Origin: Pseudomonas fontis
GTDB taxonomy: Bacteria > Pseudomonadota > Gammaproteobacteria > Pseudomonadales > Pseudomonadaceae
Direction of reading: 5' to 3'
NCBI RefSeq assembly: GCF_028656955.1
Contig: NZ_JAMDGY010000026.1
Span: 1-64,000, forward strand
DNA: 64,000 bases
Translations under genes and position numbers: made by a program
Notes under the pieces: model-generated
What the model was told of the DNA's origin: nothing
The model's database searches: none
The model's input: the letters and a program-made list of their open reading frames with translations, nothing else
In this document: piece after piece, positions 55,803 through 64,000 of the stretch
Numbering within the stretch: the first letter of the stretch is position 1
Layout: the number at the start of each line of letters is the position of its first letter

Positions 55803-57850
55803 GCCGCTGCTTCCTCGCTCAAGCCACAATGGCGCAAGAGTGCATCGATCGATGGCTCACGGCCACGGAAGTCGACGAACAGCACCATCGGCTCCTGCGA
55901 ACCGCCGCGGGCAAGGATCGCCTCGCGGAAGGCCCGGCCGGTCTCGGCGTTGAGCACGCCTTCTTCCTCGAACTTGGAGAACGCATCGGCCGACAGCACT
56001 TCAGCCCACTTGTAGCTGTAGTAGCCCGCCGCATAACCGCCGGCAAAAATGTGCGCAAAGCTGTTCGGGAAGCGGTTGTACGCCGGTGGGCGCATGACCG
56101 AAACCTCGTCACGCACGCCTTCAAGCACTTGCAGCACGCTGCGGCTGTCGCCATGGGTGGCGTGCAGTTCGAAGTCGAACAGCGAGAACTCCAGCTGGCG
56201 CACCATCATCAGCCCGGACTGGAAGTTCTTCGCCGCCAGCATCTTCTCCAGCAGGTCCTGTGGCAGGGCCTGGCCCGTCTCGTAATGGCCGGAAATCAGC
56301 GCCAGGCCTTCCGGCTCCCAGCACCAGTTTTCCATGAATTGGCTCGGCAGCTCGACCGCGTCCCAGGCCACGCCGTTGATGCCGGACACGCCGGCATGCT
56401 CGATCCGGGTCAGCAAGTGATGCAGGCCATGGCCGAACTCGTGGAACAGGGTGGTGACTTCGTCGTGGGTCAGCAGTGCCGGCTTGCCCAGCGACGCCGG
56501 GGTGAAGTTGCACACCAGGTTCGCCACCGGGCTTTGCAGGATGCCGGCCTCAGTGCGGCGGCGATCACGCGCACCGTCCATCCAGGCACCGCCACGCTTG
56601 TTGGCGCGGGCGTACAGGTCGAAGAAGAAGCGCCCGACATGCTGGCCATGCTCCTTGATTTCGAACAGGCGTACATCCGGGTGCCAGGTGTCGAAGCCCT
56701 TCTGTTCGGCGATCTCGATGCCGTACAGGCGCTGGACGATGGCGAACAGGCCGGACAACACCTTGTCGATCGGGAAGTAGGCGCGCAGGGTTTCCTGGGA
56801 CACGCTGTAACGCTGTTCACGCAATTTCTCGCCAAAAAACCCGCTGTCCCAGCTTTGCAGGTCAGCGCAGCCTTGTTCGGCGGCGTAGGCCTTGAGCTGA
56901 GTCAGGTCCTGGGCGGCAAACGGCTTGCTGCGCTTGGCCAGGTCACGCAGGAAGCTCAGCACCTGGTCGCTGGACTCGGCCATCTTGGTCGCCAGGCTCA
57001 GCTCGGCGAAGTTGGCGTAGCCGAGCAACTGGGCCAGCTCCTGGCGCAGGTCGAGCAGTTCTTCCATTACCGGGCCGTTGTCGAACTGGCCGGCATTCGG
57101 GCCCTGGTCCGAGGCGCGGGTGCAGTAGGCGGCATACAGCTCTTCGCGCAGCGCACGGTCAGTGGCGTAGGTCATCACGGCGTAGTAGCTGGGGAACTCC
57201 AGGCTCACCAGCCAGCCTTCAAGGCCCTTGGCCTGGGCTGCGGCAGCCATTTGCGCCTTGGCCGAATCGGTCAGGCCGGCCAGCGCCGCTTCGTCGGTAA
57301 CGTGCTTGGTCCAGGCCTGGGTGGCGTCGAGCAACTGGTTGGAGAAGCGGCTGCCCAGCTCCGACAGCTTGCTTTGCACTTCGGCATAACGCTTCTGCTG
57401 GTCGGCCGGCAGGTCGATACCCGACAGACGGAAGTCGCGCAGGGCGTGTTCGAGAATAGTCTTTTGCGCCACGTCGAAGCCGGCGGCTTGCGGGCTGTTG
57501 GCCAGGGCTTCATAAGCCTGGAACAGTTCACGGTTCTGCCCCAGCTCAGTGGAGTAGGCACTCAGCGCTGGCAGGCAGGACTCGTAGGCTTCGCGCAGTT
57601 CGGCGCTGTTGCACACGGCATTGAGGTGGCTGACCGGGCTCCAGGCCGCGCCGAGGCGGTCGTTGAGCTCGTCCATCGCCAGCACCAGGCCGGCCCAGGT
57701 CGGCGTTTTGCCCTGGGTTTTGAGAATATCGGCAATGGCTTTACGGTTGTCGGCCAGGATCTGTTCAATCGCCGGCAGCACGTGCTCGGCGCGGATTGCC
57801 GAGAAGGGCGGCAGGTCATACGGCTGCAGTAGCGGGTTGTTCGCACTCAC
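55799..57850 (-). CDS. prlC: Oligopeptidase A
   Basis: Cytoplasmic M3 zinc peptidase degrading signal peptides and short peptides, 683 aa. Catalytic motif HEFGH in TLFHEFGHGLHHLL. GTG at 57850 (VSANNPLLQPYDLPPF) is chosen because AAGG lies upstream and the protein then aligns with E. coli OpdA. Coupled to yheV by ATGA. Divergent from the gamma-carbonic anhydrase gene. A diverged second copy lies at 51555. Confidence 0.95.
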   Translation of the reverse strand: MSANNPLLQPYDLPPFSAIRAEHVLPAIEQILADNRKAIADILKTQGKTPTWAGLVLAMDELNDRLGAAWSPVSHLNAVCNSAELREAYESCLPALSAYSTELGQNRELFQAYEALANSPQAAGFDVAQKTILEHALRDFRLSGIDLPADQQKRYAEVQSKLSELGSRFSNQLLDATQAWTKHVTDEAALAGLTDSAKAQMAAAAQAKGLEGWLVSLEFPSYYAVMTYATDRALREELYAAYCTRASDQGPNAGQFDNGPVMEELLDLRQELAQLLGYANFAELSLATKMAESSDQVLSFLRDLAKRSKPFAAQDLTQLKAYAAEQGCADLQSWDSGFFGEKLREQRYSVSQETLRAYFPIDKVLSGLFAIVQRLYGIEIAEQKGFDTWHPDVRLFEIKEHGQHVGRFFFDLYARANKRGGAWMDGARDRRRTEAGILQSPVANLVCNFTPASLGKPALLTHDEVTTLFHEFGHGLHHLLTRIEHAGVSGINGVAWDAVELPSQFMENWCWEPEGLALISGHYETGQALPQDLLEKMLAAKNFQSGLMMVRQLEFSLFDFELHATHGDSRSVLQVLEGVRDEVSVMRPPAYNRFPNSFAHIFAGGYAAGYYSYKWAEVLSADAFSKFEEEGVLNAETGRAFREAILARGGSQEPMVLFVDFRGREPSIDALLRHCGLSEEAAA

Positions 57851-57940
57851 GGTTGGACACCTTGGCAGAAGAAACACGCCACCATCTTAATTACAATCGA
57901 CGCCGACCGCAGCTATCAGCCTTAGAGAGAGATGCTATTC

Positions 57941-58489
57941 ATGGCCATTCGGACCTTCCAGAACCACACGCCAAAGCTTGGCGCACGGGCTTTTATCGAC
58001 CGCAGCGCGGTGGTGCTGGGCGATGTCGAACTCGGTGAAGACAGCTCGGTATGGCCGCTCACGGTGATCCGTGGCGACATGCACCGCATCCGCATCGGCG
58101 CGCGCACCAGCGTGCAGGACGCCAGCGTGCTGCACATCACCCATGCCGGGCCGTTCAACCCGGACGGTTTCCCGCTGCTGATCGGCGATGACGTGACCAT
58201 CGGCCACAAGGTCATGCTGCACGGCTGCACCCTGGGCAGCCGGATCCTGGTGGGCATGGGCAGCACGATCATGGACGGCGCCATCGTCGAGGATGAAGTG
58301 ATCATCGGCGCCGGCAGCCTGGTGCCGCCGGGCAAGCGTCTGGAAAGCGGTTTTCTGTATGTCGGCAGCCCGGTGAAGCAGGCGCGGGCGCTGACCGACA
58401 AGGAGCGCGCGTTCTTCCCGTACAGCGCCAGCAACTACGTCAAACTCAAGGACCAGCACCTGGCCGAAGGCTTTGATCAGCCCGAGTGA
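57941..58489 (+). CDS. Gamma-carbonic anhydrase family protein (YrdA-like)
   Basis: 182 aa, left-handed beta-helix built from hexapeptide repeats (VVLGDVELGEDSSVWPLTVIRGDMHRIRIG and onward). Zinc-ligand His positions are seen in VLHITHAG, IGHKVMLHG. Whether it has carbonic anhydrase activity is often uncertain for this family. ATG at 57941 has AGAGAGA at suitable distance. Followed directly by the HAD gene. Confidence 0.9.
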   Translation: MAIRTFQNHTPKLGARAFIDRSAVVLGDVELGEDSSVWPLTVIRGDMHRIRIGARTSVQDASVLHITHAGPFNPDGFPLLIGDDVTIGHKVMLHGCTLGSRILVGMGSTIMDGAIVEDEVIIGAGSLVPPGKRLESGFLYVGSPVKQARALTDKERAFFPYSASNYVKLKDQHLAEGFDQPE

Positions 58490-58518
58490 GTTATCCACAG
58501 CCTTTTTTCGAGACCGCC

Positions 58519-59169
58519 ATGCACCAGCAGACCATCCTTTTCGACCTCGACGGCACCCTCACCGACCCGCGTGAAGGCATCACCCGCTCGATCCAGTACG
58601 CCCTGGCCAAGCTCGGCATCGACGAGCCGGACCTGACCCGCCTGGAACACTTCATCGGCCCGCCGCTGTTGCAGGCGTTCATGCAGTTTTATGACTTCGA
58701 TGAGGCCAAGGCGTGGGAGGCGGTGAATTTCTACCGTGAGCGTTTCAAGATCACCGGGCTCTATGAAAACCGGGTGTTCGACGGCGTTGGCGAGCTGCTG
58801 ACGACGCTCGAAGGGCAGGGCCGTACGCTGTACATCGCCACGTCCAAGCCGTGGGTGTTTGCTCGCGAGATTGCCCGGCATTTCGATTTTGCCCGGCACT
58901 TCAAGGTGATCTACGGCAGCGAGCTGGATGGCACGCGCACCAACAAGGTCGAGCTGATTCGCCATTTGCTCGACAGCGAAGGGCTCGACCCGGCGCAGAC
59001 GCTGATGATCGGCGACCGCAAGCATGACCTGATCGGTGCACACAGCAATGGCCTGCAAGCGGTGGCGGTGGGCTACGGATTTGGCAGCCATGAAGAGCTG
59101 ACGGCTGAGGCGCCGGCGTATCATTTTGCTTCGGTGGGTGAGTTGCATCAGGCCTTCACCCGCACCTGA
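58519..59169 (+). CDS. HAD-family phosphatase (phosphoglycolate phosphatase-like)
   Basis: 216 aa. HAD motifs: I FDLDGTLTD, II TSKP, III/IV MIGDRKHDLIGA, with a helical C1-type cap between. Closest in style to Gph-like hydrolases; the substrate is not determined. ATG at 58519 (MHQQTILFDLDG) has GAGA upstream; a GTG at 58486 overlapping the previous stop is an alternative. A REP pair follows. Confidence 0.85.
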   Translation: MHQQTILFDLDGTLTDPREGITRSIQYALAKLGIDEPDLTRLEHFIGPPLLQAFMQFYDFDEAKAWEAVNFYRERFKITGLYENRVFDGVGELLTTLEGQGRTLYIATSKPWVFAREIARHFDFARHFKVIYGSELDGTRTNKVELIRHLLDSEGLDPAQTLMIGDRKHDLIGAHSNGLQAVAVGYGFGSHEELTAEAPAYHFASVGELHQAFTRT

Positions 59170-59182
59170 GACCAACACCTGA

Positions 59183-59275
59183 CCTGTGGGAGCCGGCCTT
59201 GCCGGCGATGCAAGGCACAGCCTTGCCAGTGGGGCTGCGCTGGAGCCCATCGCCGGCAAGGCCGGCTCCCACAGG
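59183..59275. repeat. REP pair between the HAD gene and the aminopeptidase gene
   Basis: Common-type REP arms (59183-59210 and 59248-59275) with a 14-base fragment of the second repeat family (gctgcgctggagcc) between them. It lies between convergent stops; the second arm ends 1 nt before the reverse gene's stop codon. Confidence 0.85.
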
Positions 59276-59276
59276 G

Positions 59277-60368
59277 TTATGGGTGCACACTGGATTTTCG
59301 CAGGGCCTCACGCCGCTGCTCATAAGGCAACGCGCCCAGCACCTCCACCCGCTCATAAAACGCCTGCCAATCCCCGCCCACCTCAGCAAACAACCCGGCA
59401 AACCCCGGCACCCACTGGTCATACAGCCCAAACGGCAACAGCTTGGCGTTGTTCATCGGCGCATTGATCCAGGCATCGAAACGCTTGTCCCCCGCCCACT
59501 GCGTATCACGCAGCTGCCAGTAGTCGCGGCGCAGCCGCTCGAACTCAGCCTGCTTGCCGGCACGCATGGCCGCATTGCTCAACGGCTGCGCATACAGCGC
59601 CTGCAAGCGTGCCCGGCACGCCAGCACCAGCCCGACAAACTGCTCACGCTGGCGCTCGGCCCCCACCGGCAACGGCGCAAGGCCCCGCGCCGCGCGCCAC
59701 TGGCGGGTCCCTTCCTGCTCGACAAAGGTGGCGAAAGATTCGTTGAATTCGGTGTCGTCCTGCACATACACACGCTGATGCGCCAACTCATGGAAGATCA
59801 ACGTCGCCAGGCGCTCATCGCCCCAACCCAGCATGGTGTTGAGGATCGGGTCATCGAACCAGCCCAGGGTCGAATAGGCCTCGACCCCGCCCACGTACAC
59901 ATCCATGCCCTGCTGCTTTTGCAGCGCCGCCGCACCCCGGGCCGCTCCCTGCTGGTAATAGCCGCGATAGGCCACGCAGCCGGCAATCGGGAAGCAATGG
60001 GTTTGTGGCTCAAGGGAAAATTCCGGGGTGGCAAACACGTTCCACAACACGAACGGCCGGCCGATATCGGCGTACACGCGATAGCTGCGGTTGTCCGGCA
60101 GCTTCAACTGCTGGCTGGCGAACGCCCGGGCCTTCTGCGCTTGCGCCAGGTGCTGGCGCAGCGTTGCGTTGCGCGTTGGGTCGGCCACCACCTCGACCAC
60201 CGGCTGGCGCGCGCGCAGCAGCTGCCATTGCCCGCTGGCCAGTTGGCTGTAATAGCTGACGCTGCTGCAACCACTCAGCAGCCCGAGCAGCAACAGGGGA
60301 ACAAAAGCCCGCAAATGACGGTCGAGTGCCCCAGGACATGAGCGCAGCAAAAGAAAAAATCGAATCAT
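59277..60368 (-). CDS. Putative aminopeptidase lipoprotein (COG4324-type, HExxH)
   Basis: 363 aa. The basic N-terminus and hydrophobic core lead to lipobox LSGC (Cys34), so it is predicted to be an outer-membrane lipoprotein. The zinc-peptidase motif HELAH is in IFHELAHQRVYV, followed by NESFATFVEQEG with the third ligand Glu. Annotated in related genomes as aminopeptidase; activity unproven. A later in-frame start would shorten the long n-region. Confidence 0.82.
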   Translation of the reverse strand: MIRFFLLLRSCPGALDRHLRAFVPLLLLGLLSGCSSVSYYSQLASGQWQLLRARQPVVEVVADPTRNATLRQHLAQAQKARAFASQQLKLPDNRSYRVYADIGRPFVLWNVFATPEFSLEPQTHCFPIAGCVAYRGYYQQGAARGAAALQKQQGMDVYVGGVEAYSTLGWFDDPILNTMLGWGDERLATLIFHELAHQRVYVQDDTEFNESFATFVEQEGTRQWRAARGLAPLPVGAERQREQFVGLVLACRARLQALYAQPLSNAAMRAGKQAEFERLRRDYWQLRDTQWAGDKRFDAWINAPMNNAKLLPFGLYDQWVPGFAGLFAEVGGDWQAFYERVEVLGALPYEQRREALRKSSVHP

Positions 60369-60437
60369 TGCGTCGGTGGTCTCGTCTGGCCGCAGTGCTC
60401 ATCGGCCACAAGACTATCCTGCCCACGGAGTTTTGCC

Positions 60438-60851
60438 ATGCGAACGATGCTCGTTGCCAGCGCAGTACTGGCCCTGACCGGCTGCGCCAGCCTGCCCGCA
60501 CCCGACCCGAACCAGGCCTGGATCGACCTGGCCCCCGGTAACGAAGACGCGCTGCATGCCCTGCAAGTGGACGAACGCGCCTGGGCCGACACGCGCTATT
60601 TCGAGGTTCAGCCGGGTAGCCATGAGCTGACCGTGCGCTACCAGTTCCCGGTGGCGCCGAGCAATATCGGCCCGGTCAGCGAACCGCTATGGCGCGATTG
60701 CCAGCTCAATGTGAAGTACAAGGCGTTCAATGCCGGCCAGCGTTATCAGCTGGAAGCCGGCAGCATTGGTTTCCGGCCCTGGGCCAAGCTCTATGACGAA
60801 CAGCGCAATGTGGTCGGCAAAGGCCTACCGGCGGGCTGTCAGCGTACCTGA
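60438..60851 (+). CDS. Small lipoprotein, tandem paralogue 1
   Basis: 137 aa. Lipobox LTGC (Cys16). The rest is a beta-rich domain: QAWIDL, RYFEVQPGSHELTVRYQF, CQLNVKYKAFNAGQRYQLEA. Function unknown (PA0061/PA0062-like by position). The gene 52 nt downstream is a paralogue of the same length, implying tandem duplication. Confidence 0.75.
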   Translation: MRTMLVASAVLALTGCASLPAPDPNQAWIDLAPGNEDALHALQVDERAWADTRYFEVQPGSHELTVRYQFPVAPSNIGPVSEPLWRDCQLNVKYKAFNAGQRYQLEAGSIGFRPWAKLYDEQRNVVGKGLPAGCQRT

Positions 60852-60903
60852 GCGTGGTAATGGCGCTATGCTTGTACCTTGTAGCCCGCCAGCGGAGATT
60901 GCC

Positions 60904-61317
60904 ATGCGCCAGCCCGTGATGTTGCTTGCCGTGAGTACCCTGGGTGCCTGTGTCAGCCCCCTGCCACCGGTTGATAGCAAACAGGCCTGGGTCGACCTCT
61001 ACACGGTCACCCCTGGCAAGGTGCTGATGGCTGACCGCCTGGATGGACAGCGCCTGAATGACGGACGTTACTTCCAGGTCACCCCAGGCCCGCACGAGCT
61101 GACGGTGCGCTTCGACTACGAAGTGCATTCCGGCGGTTTCTCGATCGATCCCGTCGAACGCTCCTGCTACCTGAAGATCCGTTACGACGGGTTCCAGGCC
61201 GGCCAGCGCTATCGCATCGAAGCCCGCGCCCCGGCCATGCAGCCCAGCGCCTACCTGTATGACGCCCAGCGCACTGTGCTGGCCGAAGAGTCCAATGACA
61301 TCTTCTGCATCCCGTGA
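60904..61317 (+). CDS. Small lipoprotein, tandem paralogue 2
   Basis: 137 aa. Shares with its neighbour QAWVDL, RYFQVTPGPHELTVRFDY and CYLKIRYDGFQAGQRYRIEA. Lipobox LGAC (Cys15). RBS GGAG lies 6 nt before the ATG. Stops 3 nt short of the convergent DUF1161 gene. Confidence 0.75.
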   Translation: MRQPVMLLAVSTLGACVSPLPPVDSKQAWVDLYTVTPGKVLMADRLDGQRLNDGRYFQVTPGPHELTVRFDYEVHSGGFSIDPVERSCYLKIRYDGFQAGQRYRIEARAPAMQPSAYLYDAQRTVLAEESNDIFCIP

Positions 61318-61320
61318 CGC

Positions 61321-61554
61321 CTAGCGATCATTCTTCTGGTAAATGATCTTGCGGGTGCCACCGTCACAGCTGCCGACCACCATGTTCTGGTCGTGCACTT
61401 CGCTGTTCGCGACGATTTCCAGGGTATAGGACGCCACACCGCGCGCCTGGATCTTCGCTTCGATCTCGGCCTTTAGTTCTTCACAGGGTTTTGGTGCGGC
61501 CAGGGCGTTGGCGGCCAGCAGCGACGCCAGCAGGGCGATTGCAATGCGGATCAT
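61321..61554 (-). CDS. DUF1161 exported small protein, copy 1
   Basis: 77 aa, signal peptide ending ANALAAPKP, then CEELKAEIEAKIQARGVASYTLEIV and a second Cys in VVGSCDGG. RBS AGGAG 7 nt before the ATG. A second copy of the family lies at 63365. Function unknown. Confidence 0.82.
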   Translation of the reverse strand: MIRIAIALLASLLAANALAAPKPCEELKAEIEAKIQARGVASYTLEIVANSEVHDQNMVVGSCDGGTRKIIYQKNDR

Positions 61555-61639
61555 GGGGGCTGCTCCTTGTGGCGGCAGAGGCTCTGCCGACAACCATTGG
61601 ACCACAAGAAGCAGGCCGCAGTTCTGACCGCGCGCAGCG

Positions 61640-62065
61640 TCACCCCACCAGGGTGGCGTCCAGGCTGATCTTGGCGTTGAGCACCTTGGACACCGGGCAG
61701 CCGGTCTTGGCCTTGTTGGCCAGTTCGAGGAACTGCGCCTGGCTGGCGCCGGGCACCTTGGCCTTGAGGATCAGGTGCACCGCGGTGATCGCAAAGCCGT
61801 CGGGCTGCTTGTCGAGGGTCACTTCGGCGATGGTGTCGATGCGATCGGCAGTCAGGCCGGCTTCGCCGAGGATCATCGAAAGGGCCATCGAGAAGCAGCC
61901 AGCATGGGCTGCGCCAAGCAACTCTTCAGGGTTGGTGCCGGGTTGGCCTTCGAAACGGGTGTTGAAGCCGTAGGGGTTTTCCTTCAGTGCGCCACTTTCA
62001 GTGGAGAGCCGTCCCTTGCCGTCCTTCAAGCCGCCTTGCCAAATAGCCGATGCTGTCTTTTTCAT
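61640..62065 (-). CDS. OsmC family peroxiredoxin
   Basis: Hydroperoxide-reducing protein, 141 aa. The two redox Cys are in AAHAGCFSMALS and TGCPVSK; the N-terminal WQGGLKDGKGRLSTESG and PYGFNTRF mark OsmC rather than Ohr. RBS AAGGAGG before the ATG. OsmC genes are commonly osmotically or stationary-phase induced. Confidence 0.92.
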   Translation of the reverse strand: MKKTASAIWQGGLKDGKGRLSTESGALKENPYGFNTRFEGQPGTNPEELLGAAHAGCFSMALSMILGEAGLTADRIDTIAEVTLDKQPDGFAITAVHLILKAKVPGASQAQFLELANKAKTGCPVSKVLNAKISLDATLVG

Positions 62066-62247
62066 GGTGCCTCCTTAAGCGCCAGGAGGCGCGGGGTACC
62101 GCGCCTTGCCTAATTTTCAGAGGCCCTCGGGTTCGGCAAGTTCAGCCCAATTGCGCCACCCGGCATTGAATCGCGCTGATCTGCCCATACTGAGAAGGAA
62201 GGGCCGCCTCAGGTGGCCAGCCGATTGCTCAGGAGATGTACCCCCCC

Positions 62248-63252
62248 ATGAAGCGACTTGCGGACCTCAAGATTTCCACCCTCGACCTGGTGCCGGTGCG
62301 CGAAGACAGCGGCCCGGCGCAGTCTTTGCGCAACTCCCTGGACCTTGCCCAGCACGCCGAAAAGTTCGGCTACAACCGCTTCTGGGTGGCTGAACACCAC
62401 AACATGGATGGCATCGCCAGCTCGGCCACCTCGGTGTTGCTGGGTTACCTGGCAGGTGGCACCTCGACCATTCGCGTCGGTGCCGGCGGGGTGATGCTGC
62501 CCAACCATGCGCCGCTGGTGATTGCCGAGCAGTTCGGCACGCTGGCGAGCCTGTATCCGGGGCGCATCGACCTCGGCCTGGGCCGTGCGCCCGGCTCCGA
62601 CCAGATGACCGCCCGCGCCCTGCGCCGTGAACGCTCGGGCAACGCCGATGACTTCCCGGATGATGTCGAGGAGCTGGTGCGCTACCTGGGCCCGCGCACA
62701 CCTGATCAAAAAGTGATCGCCGTGCCGGGGCATGGTACCGAGGTGCCGATCTGGCTGCTTGGTTCCAGCCTGTTCAGCGCACAATTGGCGGGGATGCGCG
62801 GTTTGCCCTATGCGTTCGCCTCACATTTCGCGCCGCGCTACATGCATGAGGCGATCCGCATCTACCGCGATCACTTCCAGCCTTCGGCGGTGCTCGACAA
62901 GCCGTACGTGATGCTCGGGGTGCCGATGGTGGTGGCCGATACCGACGAGCAGGCCAACTACCTGGCGACCTCGGTGTACCAGCGGATCCTGGCGTTGATG
63001 CGCGGGGAGAGCCTGATGCAGCGTCCGCCGGTGCAGAGCATGGACGGGCTGTGGTTGCCCCATGAGCGGGAGGCGGTGAGCAGCTTCCTGGGCCTGGCGA
63101 TGATCGGCAGCCCGCAGAAGGTCAAGGCGAAGGTCGAGGTGCTGCTGGAACAGACCCAGGCGGATGAGCTGATCTTTACCTGTGATCTGTATGAGCATGC
63201 TGATCGGGTGCGCTCGTATGAGCTGCTGGCTCAGGCAGTGCTGGGGGGCTGA
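62248..63252 (+). CDS. LLM class flavin-dependent oxidoreductase
   Basis: 334 aa luciferase-like monooxygenase-fold protein. Typical: [41 protein letters not shown] and [13 protein letters not shown]. Family members use FMN on small substrates; the specific reaction is unknown. ATG at 62248 is chosen since the ATG at 62236 directly abuts the AGGAG. Confidence 0.88.
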   Translation: MKRLADLKISTLDLVPVREDSGPAQSLRNSLDLAQHAEKFGYNRFWVAEHHNMDGIASSATSVLLGYLAGGTSTIRVGAGGVMLPNHAPLVIAEQFGTLASLYPGRIDLGLGRAPGSDQMTARALRRERSGNADDFPDDVEELVRYLGPRTPDQKVIAVPGHGTEVPIWLLGSSLFSAQLAGMRGLPYAFASHFAPRYMHEAIRIYRDHFQPSAVLDKPYVMLGVPMVVADTDEQANYLATSVYQRILALMRGESLMQRPPVQSMDGLWLPHEREAVSSFLGLAMIGSPQKVKAKVEVLLEQTQADELIFTCDLYEHADRVRSYELLAQAVLGG

Positions 63253-63258
63253 GGGCCT

Positions 63259-63335
63259 CATCGCCGGCAAGGCCGGCTCCCACAGAGTCCGGCTACACCG
63301 AAAAATTCCTGTGGGAGCCGGCCTTGCCGGCGATG
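63259..63335. repeat. REP pair between LLM gene and DUF1161 copy 2
   Basis: Common-type inverted REP arms (63259-63287 and 63308-63335) between convergent genes. Confidence 0.85.
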
Positions 63336-63364
63336 CATTCAACCCGGATCAAACGCCTGGCACA

Positions 63365-63589
63365 TCACCCACGCTTGTAGACGATTTCCTTGGTGCCACC
63401 TTCACAGGTACCCACCACCTTGCCGCCCGTGGCCGCGCCTTTATCAACAACCTCCAGCGAATAGCCGGTGGCGCCCTTGGCGTCGATTTTCGCTGCAATC
63501 TCGCTCTTCAACTCCTCACACGGCTTGCCAGCCGCCAATGCGGTCCCGGCCAGCATCATCAAGCCCATTGCGACTACCAGCTTCTTCAT
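63365..63589 (-). CDS. DUF1161 exported small protein, copy 2
   Basis: 74 aa, signal peptide ending GTALAAGKP, then CEELKSEIAAKIDAKGATGYSLEVV and a second Cys in VVGTCEGG. Clearly paralogous to the gene at 61321. RBS AAGGAAAG upstream. Two Cys could form a disulfide in the periplasm. Confidence 0.82.
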   Translation of the reverse strand: MKKLVVAMGLMMLAGTALAAGKPCEELKSEIAAKIDAKGATGYSLEVVDKGAATGGKVVGTCEGGTKEIVYKRG

Positions 63590-63680
63590 CGATCGCTTTC
63601 CTTGTTCAGATCAAAAAGAGTTCAGAGCAAAAAGACCAGGGCGCAGGCGCAGGCGCAAACCCGCGCCAGCACTGTATAAC

Positions 63681-63896
63681 TCAGCTATTGGCGATGCGGA
63701 ACCCCACTTTCAGCGTGACCTGAAAATGCGCCGCCTTGTTGTCCTTGATATGGCCCCGGGTGTCGACTACCTCGAACCATTCCAGATGCTTGATGCTCTT
63801 GCCCGCTTCGGCCAGGGCACTGTTGATCGCGTCTTCGATGCTGGTTGGCGAGGAGCCGACCAACTCGATTTTCTTGTAGGTGTGGTGATCGGACAT
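63681..63896 (-). CDS. Dodecin (flavin-binding small protein)
   Basis: 71 aa, typical dodecin with [22 protein letters not shown] and the flavin-stacking Trp in [12 protein letters not shown]. Forms a hollow dodecamer that stores flavin or coenzyme A. RBS GGAGAG before the ATG. Confidence 0.92.
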   Translation of the reverse strand: MSDHHTYKKIELVGSSPTSIEDAINSALAEAGKSIKHLEWFEVVDTRGHIKDNKAAHFQVTLKVGFRIANS

Positions 63897-64000
63897 GACT
63901 GCTCTCCTTGAAGGTGTGCATAGAGCCTAGCAGCGCTCGCCTGTTTTACCTGAGTGGGGGCAATGCCTGGAAAAGTTCGATGGCGTCGCACTTTCTCCAC

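Overview
The window is a GC-rich chromosomal segment from a fluorescent pseudomonad, most likely the Pseudomonas putida group. The evidence is the gene order (gltP / ivy-like / algB-kinB / ampDh2 / diguanylate cyclase / dsbA / cytochrome c4 / engB-sRNA-polA / thrB / znuA-zur-znuCB / katE / metNIQ / cox cluster / SulP-carbonic anhydrase / prlC), near-identity of AlgB and KinB to remembered P. aeruginosa proteins, and dispersed REP-type palindromes typical of P. putida. I see no rRNA, tRNA, IS element, prophage or CRISPR array. The content is mostly core, with one block (about 51.5-55.5 kb) that looks accessory.

Layout. 0-9.3 kb: a Na/Pi-cotransporter-like protein, a membrane-anchored M16 peptidase homologue, a DUF5924/DUF2914 membrane protein, a four-gene MCE (Mla-like) lipid-transport operon, and a convergent nucleoside-recognition membrane protein. 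9.4-13.3 kb: gltP with its terminator, a 0.7-kb non-coding stretch holding an orphan forward terminator, then a set of small envelope or stress genes (a frameshifted ivy-like lysozyme inhibitor, UPF0391, a short membrane protein, a two-BON-domain protein). 13.5-16.6 kb: algB-kinB. 16.6-23.6 kb, all reverse: EAL phosphodiesterase, AmpDh2-like amidase, GGDEF diguanylate cyclase, EEP-family nuclease/phosphatase, dsbA, cytochrome c4. 24-30 kb: engB, an ErsA/Spot42-like sRNA, polA, a DUF2782 protein and thrB. 29-32.3 kb: the zinc regulon (znuA divergent from zur-znuC-znuB). 32.4-38 kb: a lipoprotein, large catalase katE, and metN-metI-metQ. 38-46.6 kb, nearly all reverse: the complete aa3-type cytochrome c oxidase locus with heme A synthesis (CyoE, CtaA) and copper assembly factors (Sco, Cox11, SURF1). 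47-51.5 kb: a hypothetical protein, a SulP transporter with a beta-carbonic anhydrase, and a radical SAM protein. 51.5-55.5 kb: a second oligopeptidase A-like M3 peptidase, a MarR regulator and a divergent CynX/NimT-type transporter. 55.5-64 kb: yheV-prlC, gamma-carbonic anhydrase, HAD phosphatase, HELAH-motif lipoprotein, two tandem paralogous lipoproteins, two DUF1161 proteins, OsmC, an LLM oxidoreductase and dodecin.

The most interesting signals are at the RNA and regulatory level. They are the sRNA between engB and polA with a sigma-22-like promoter; a hairpin that buries the Shine-Dalgarno sequence of the BON-domain gene; a 13-bp inverted repeat that ends 4 nt before the start codon of the extra M3 peptidase; a perfect palindrome between the MarR gene and its divergent transporter; an orphan terminator suggesting an unannotated transcript; a one-base frameshift in the ivy-like gene; and a 14-bp motif shared upstream of cytochrome c4 and coxB. 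I found no clearly novel multi-gene defence or biosynthetic system.
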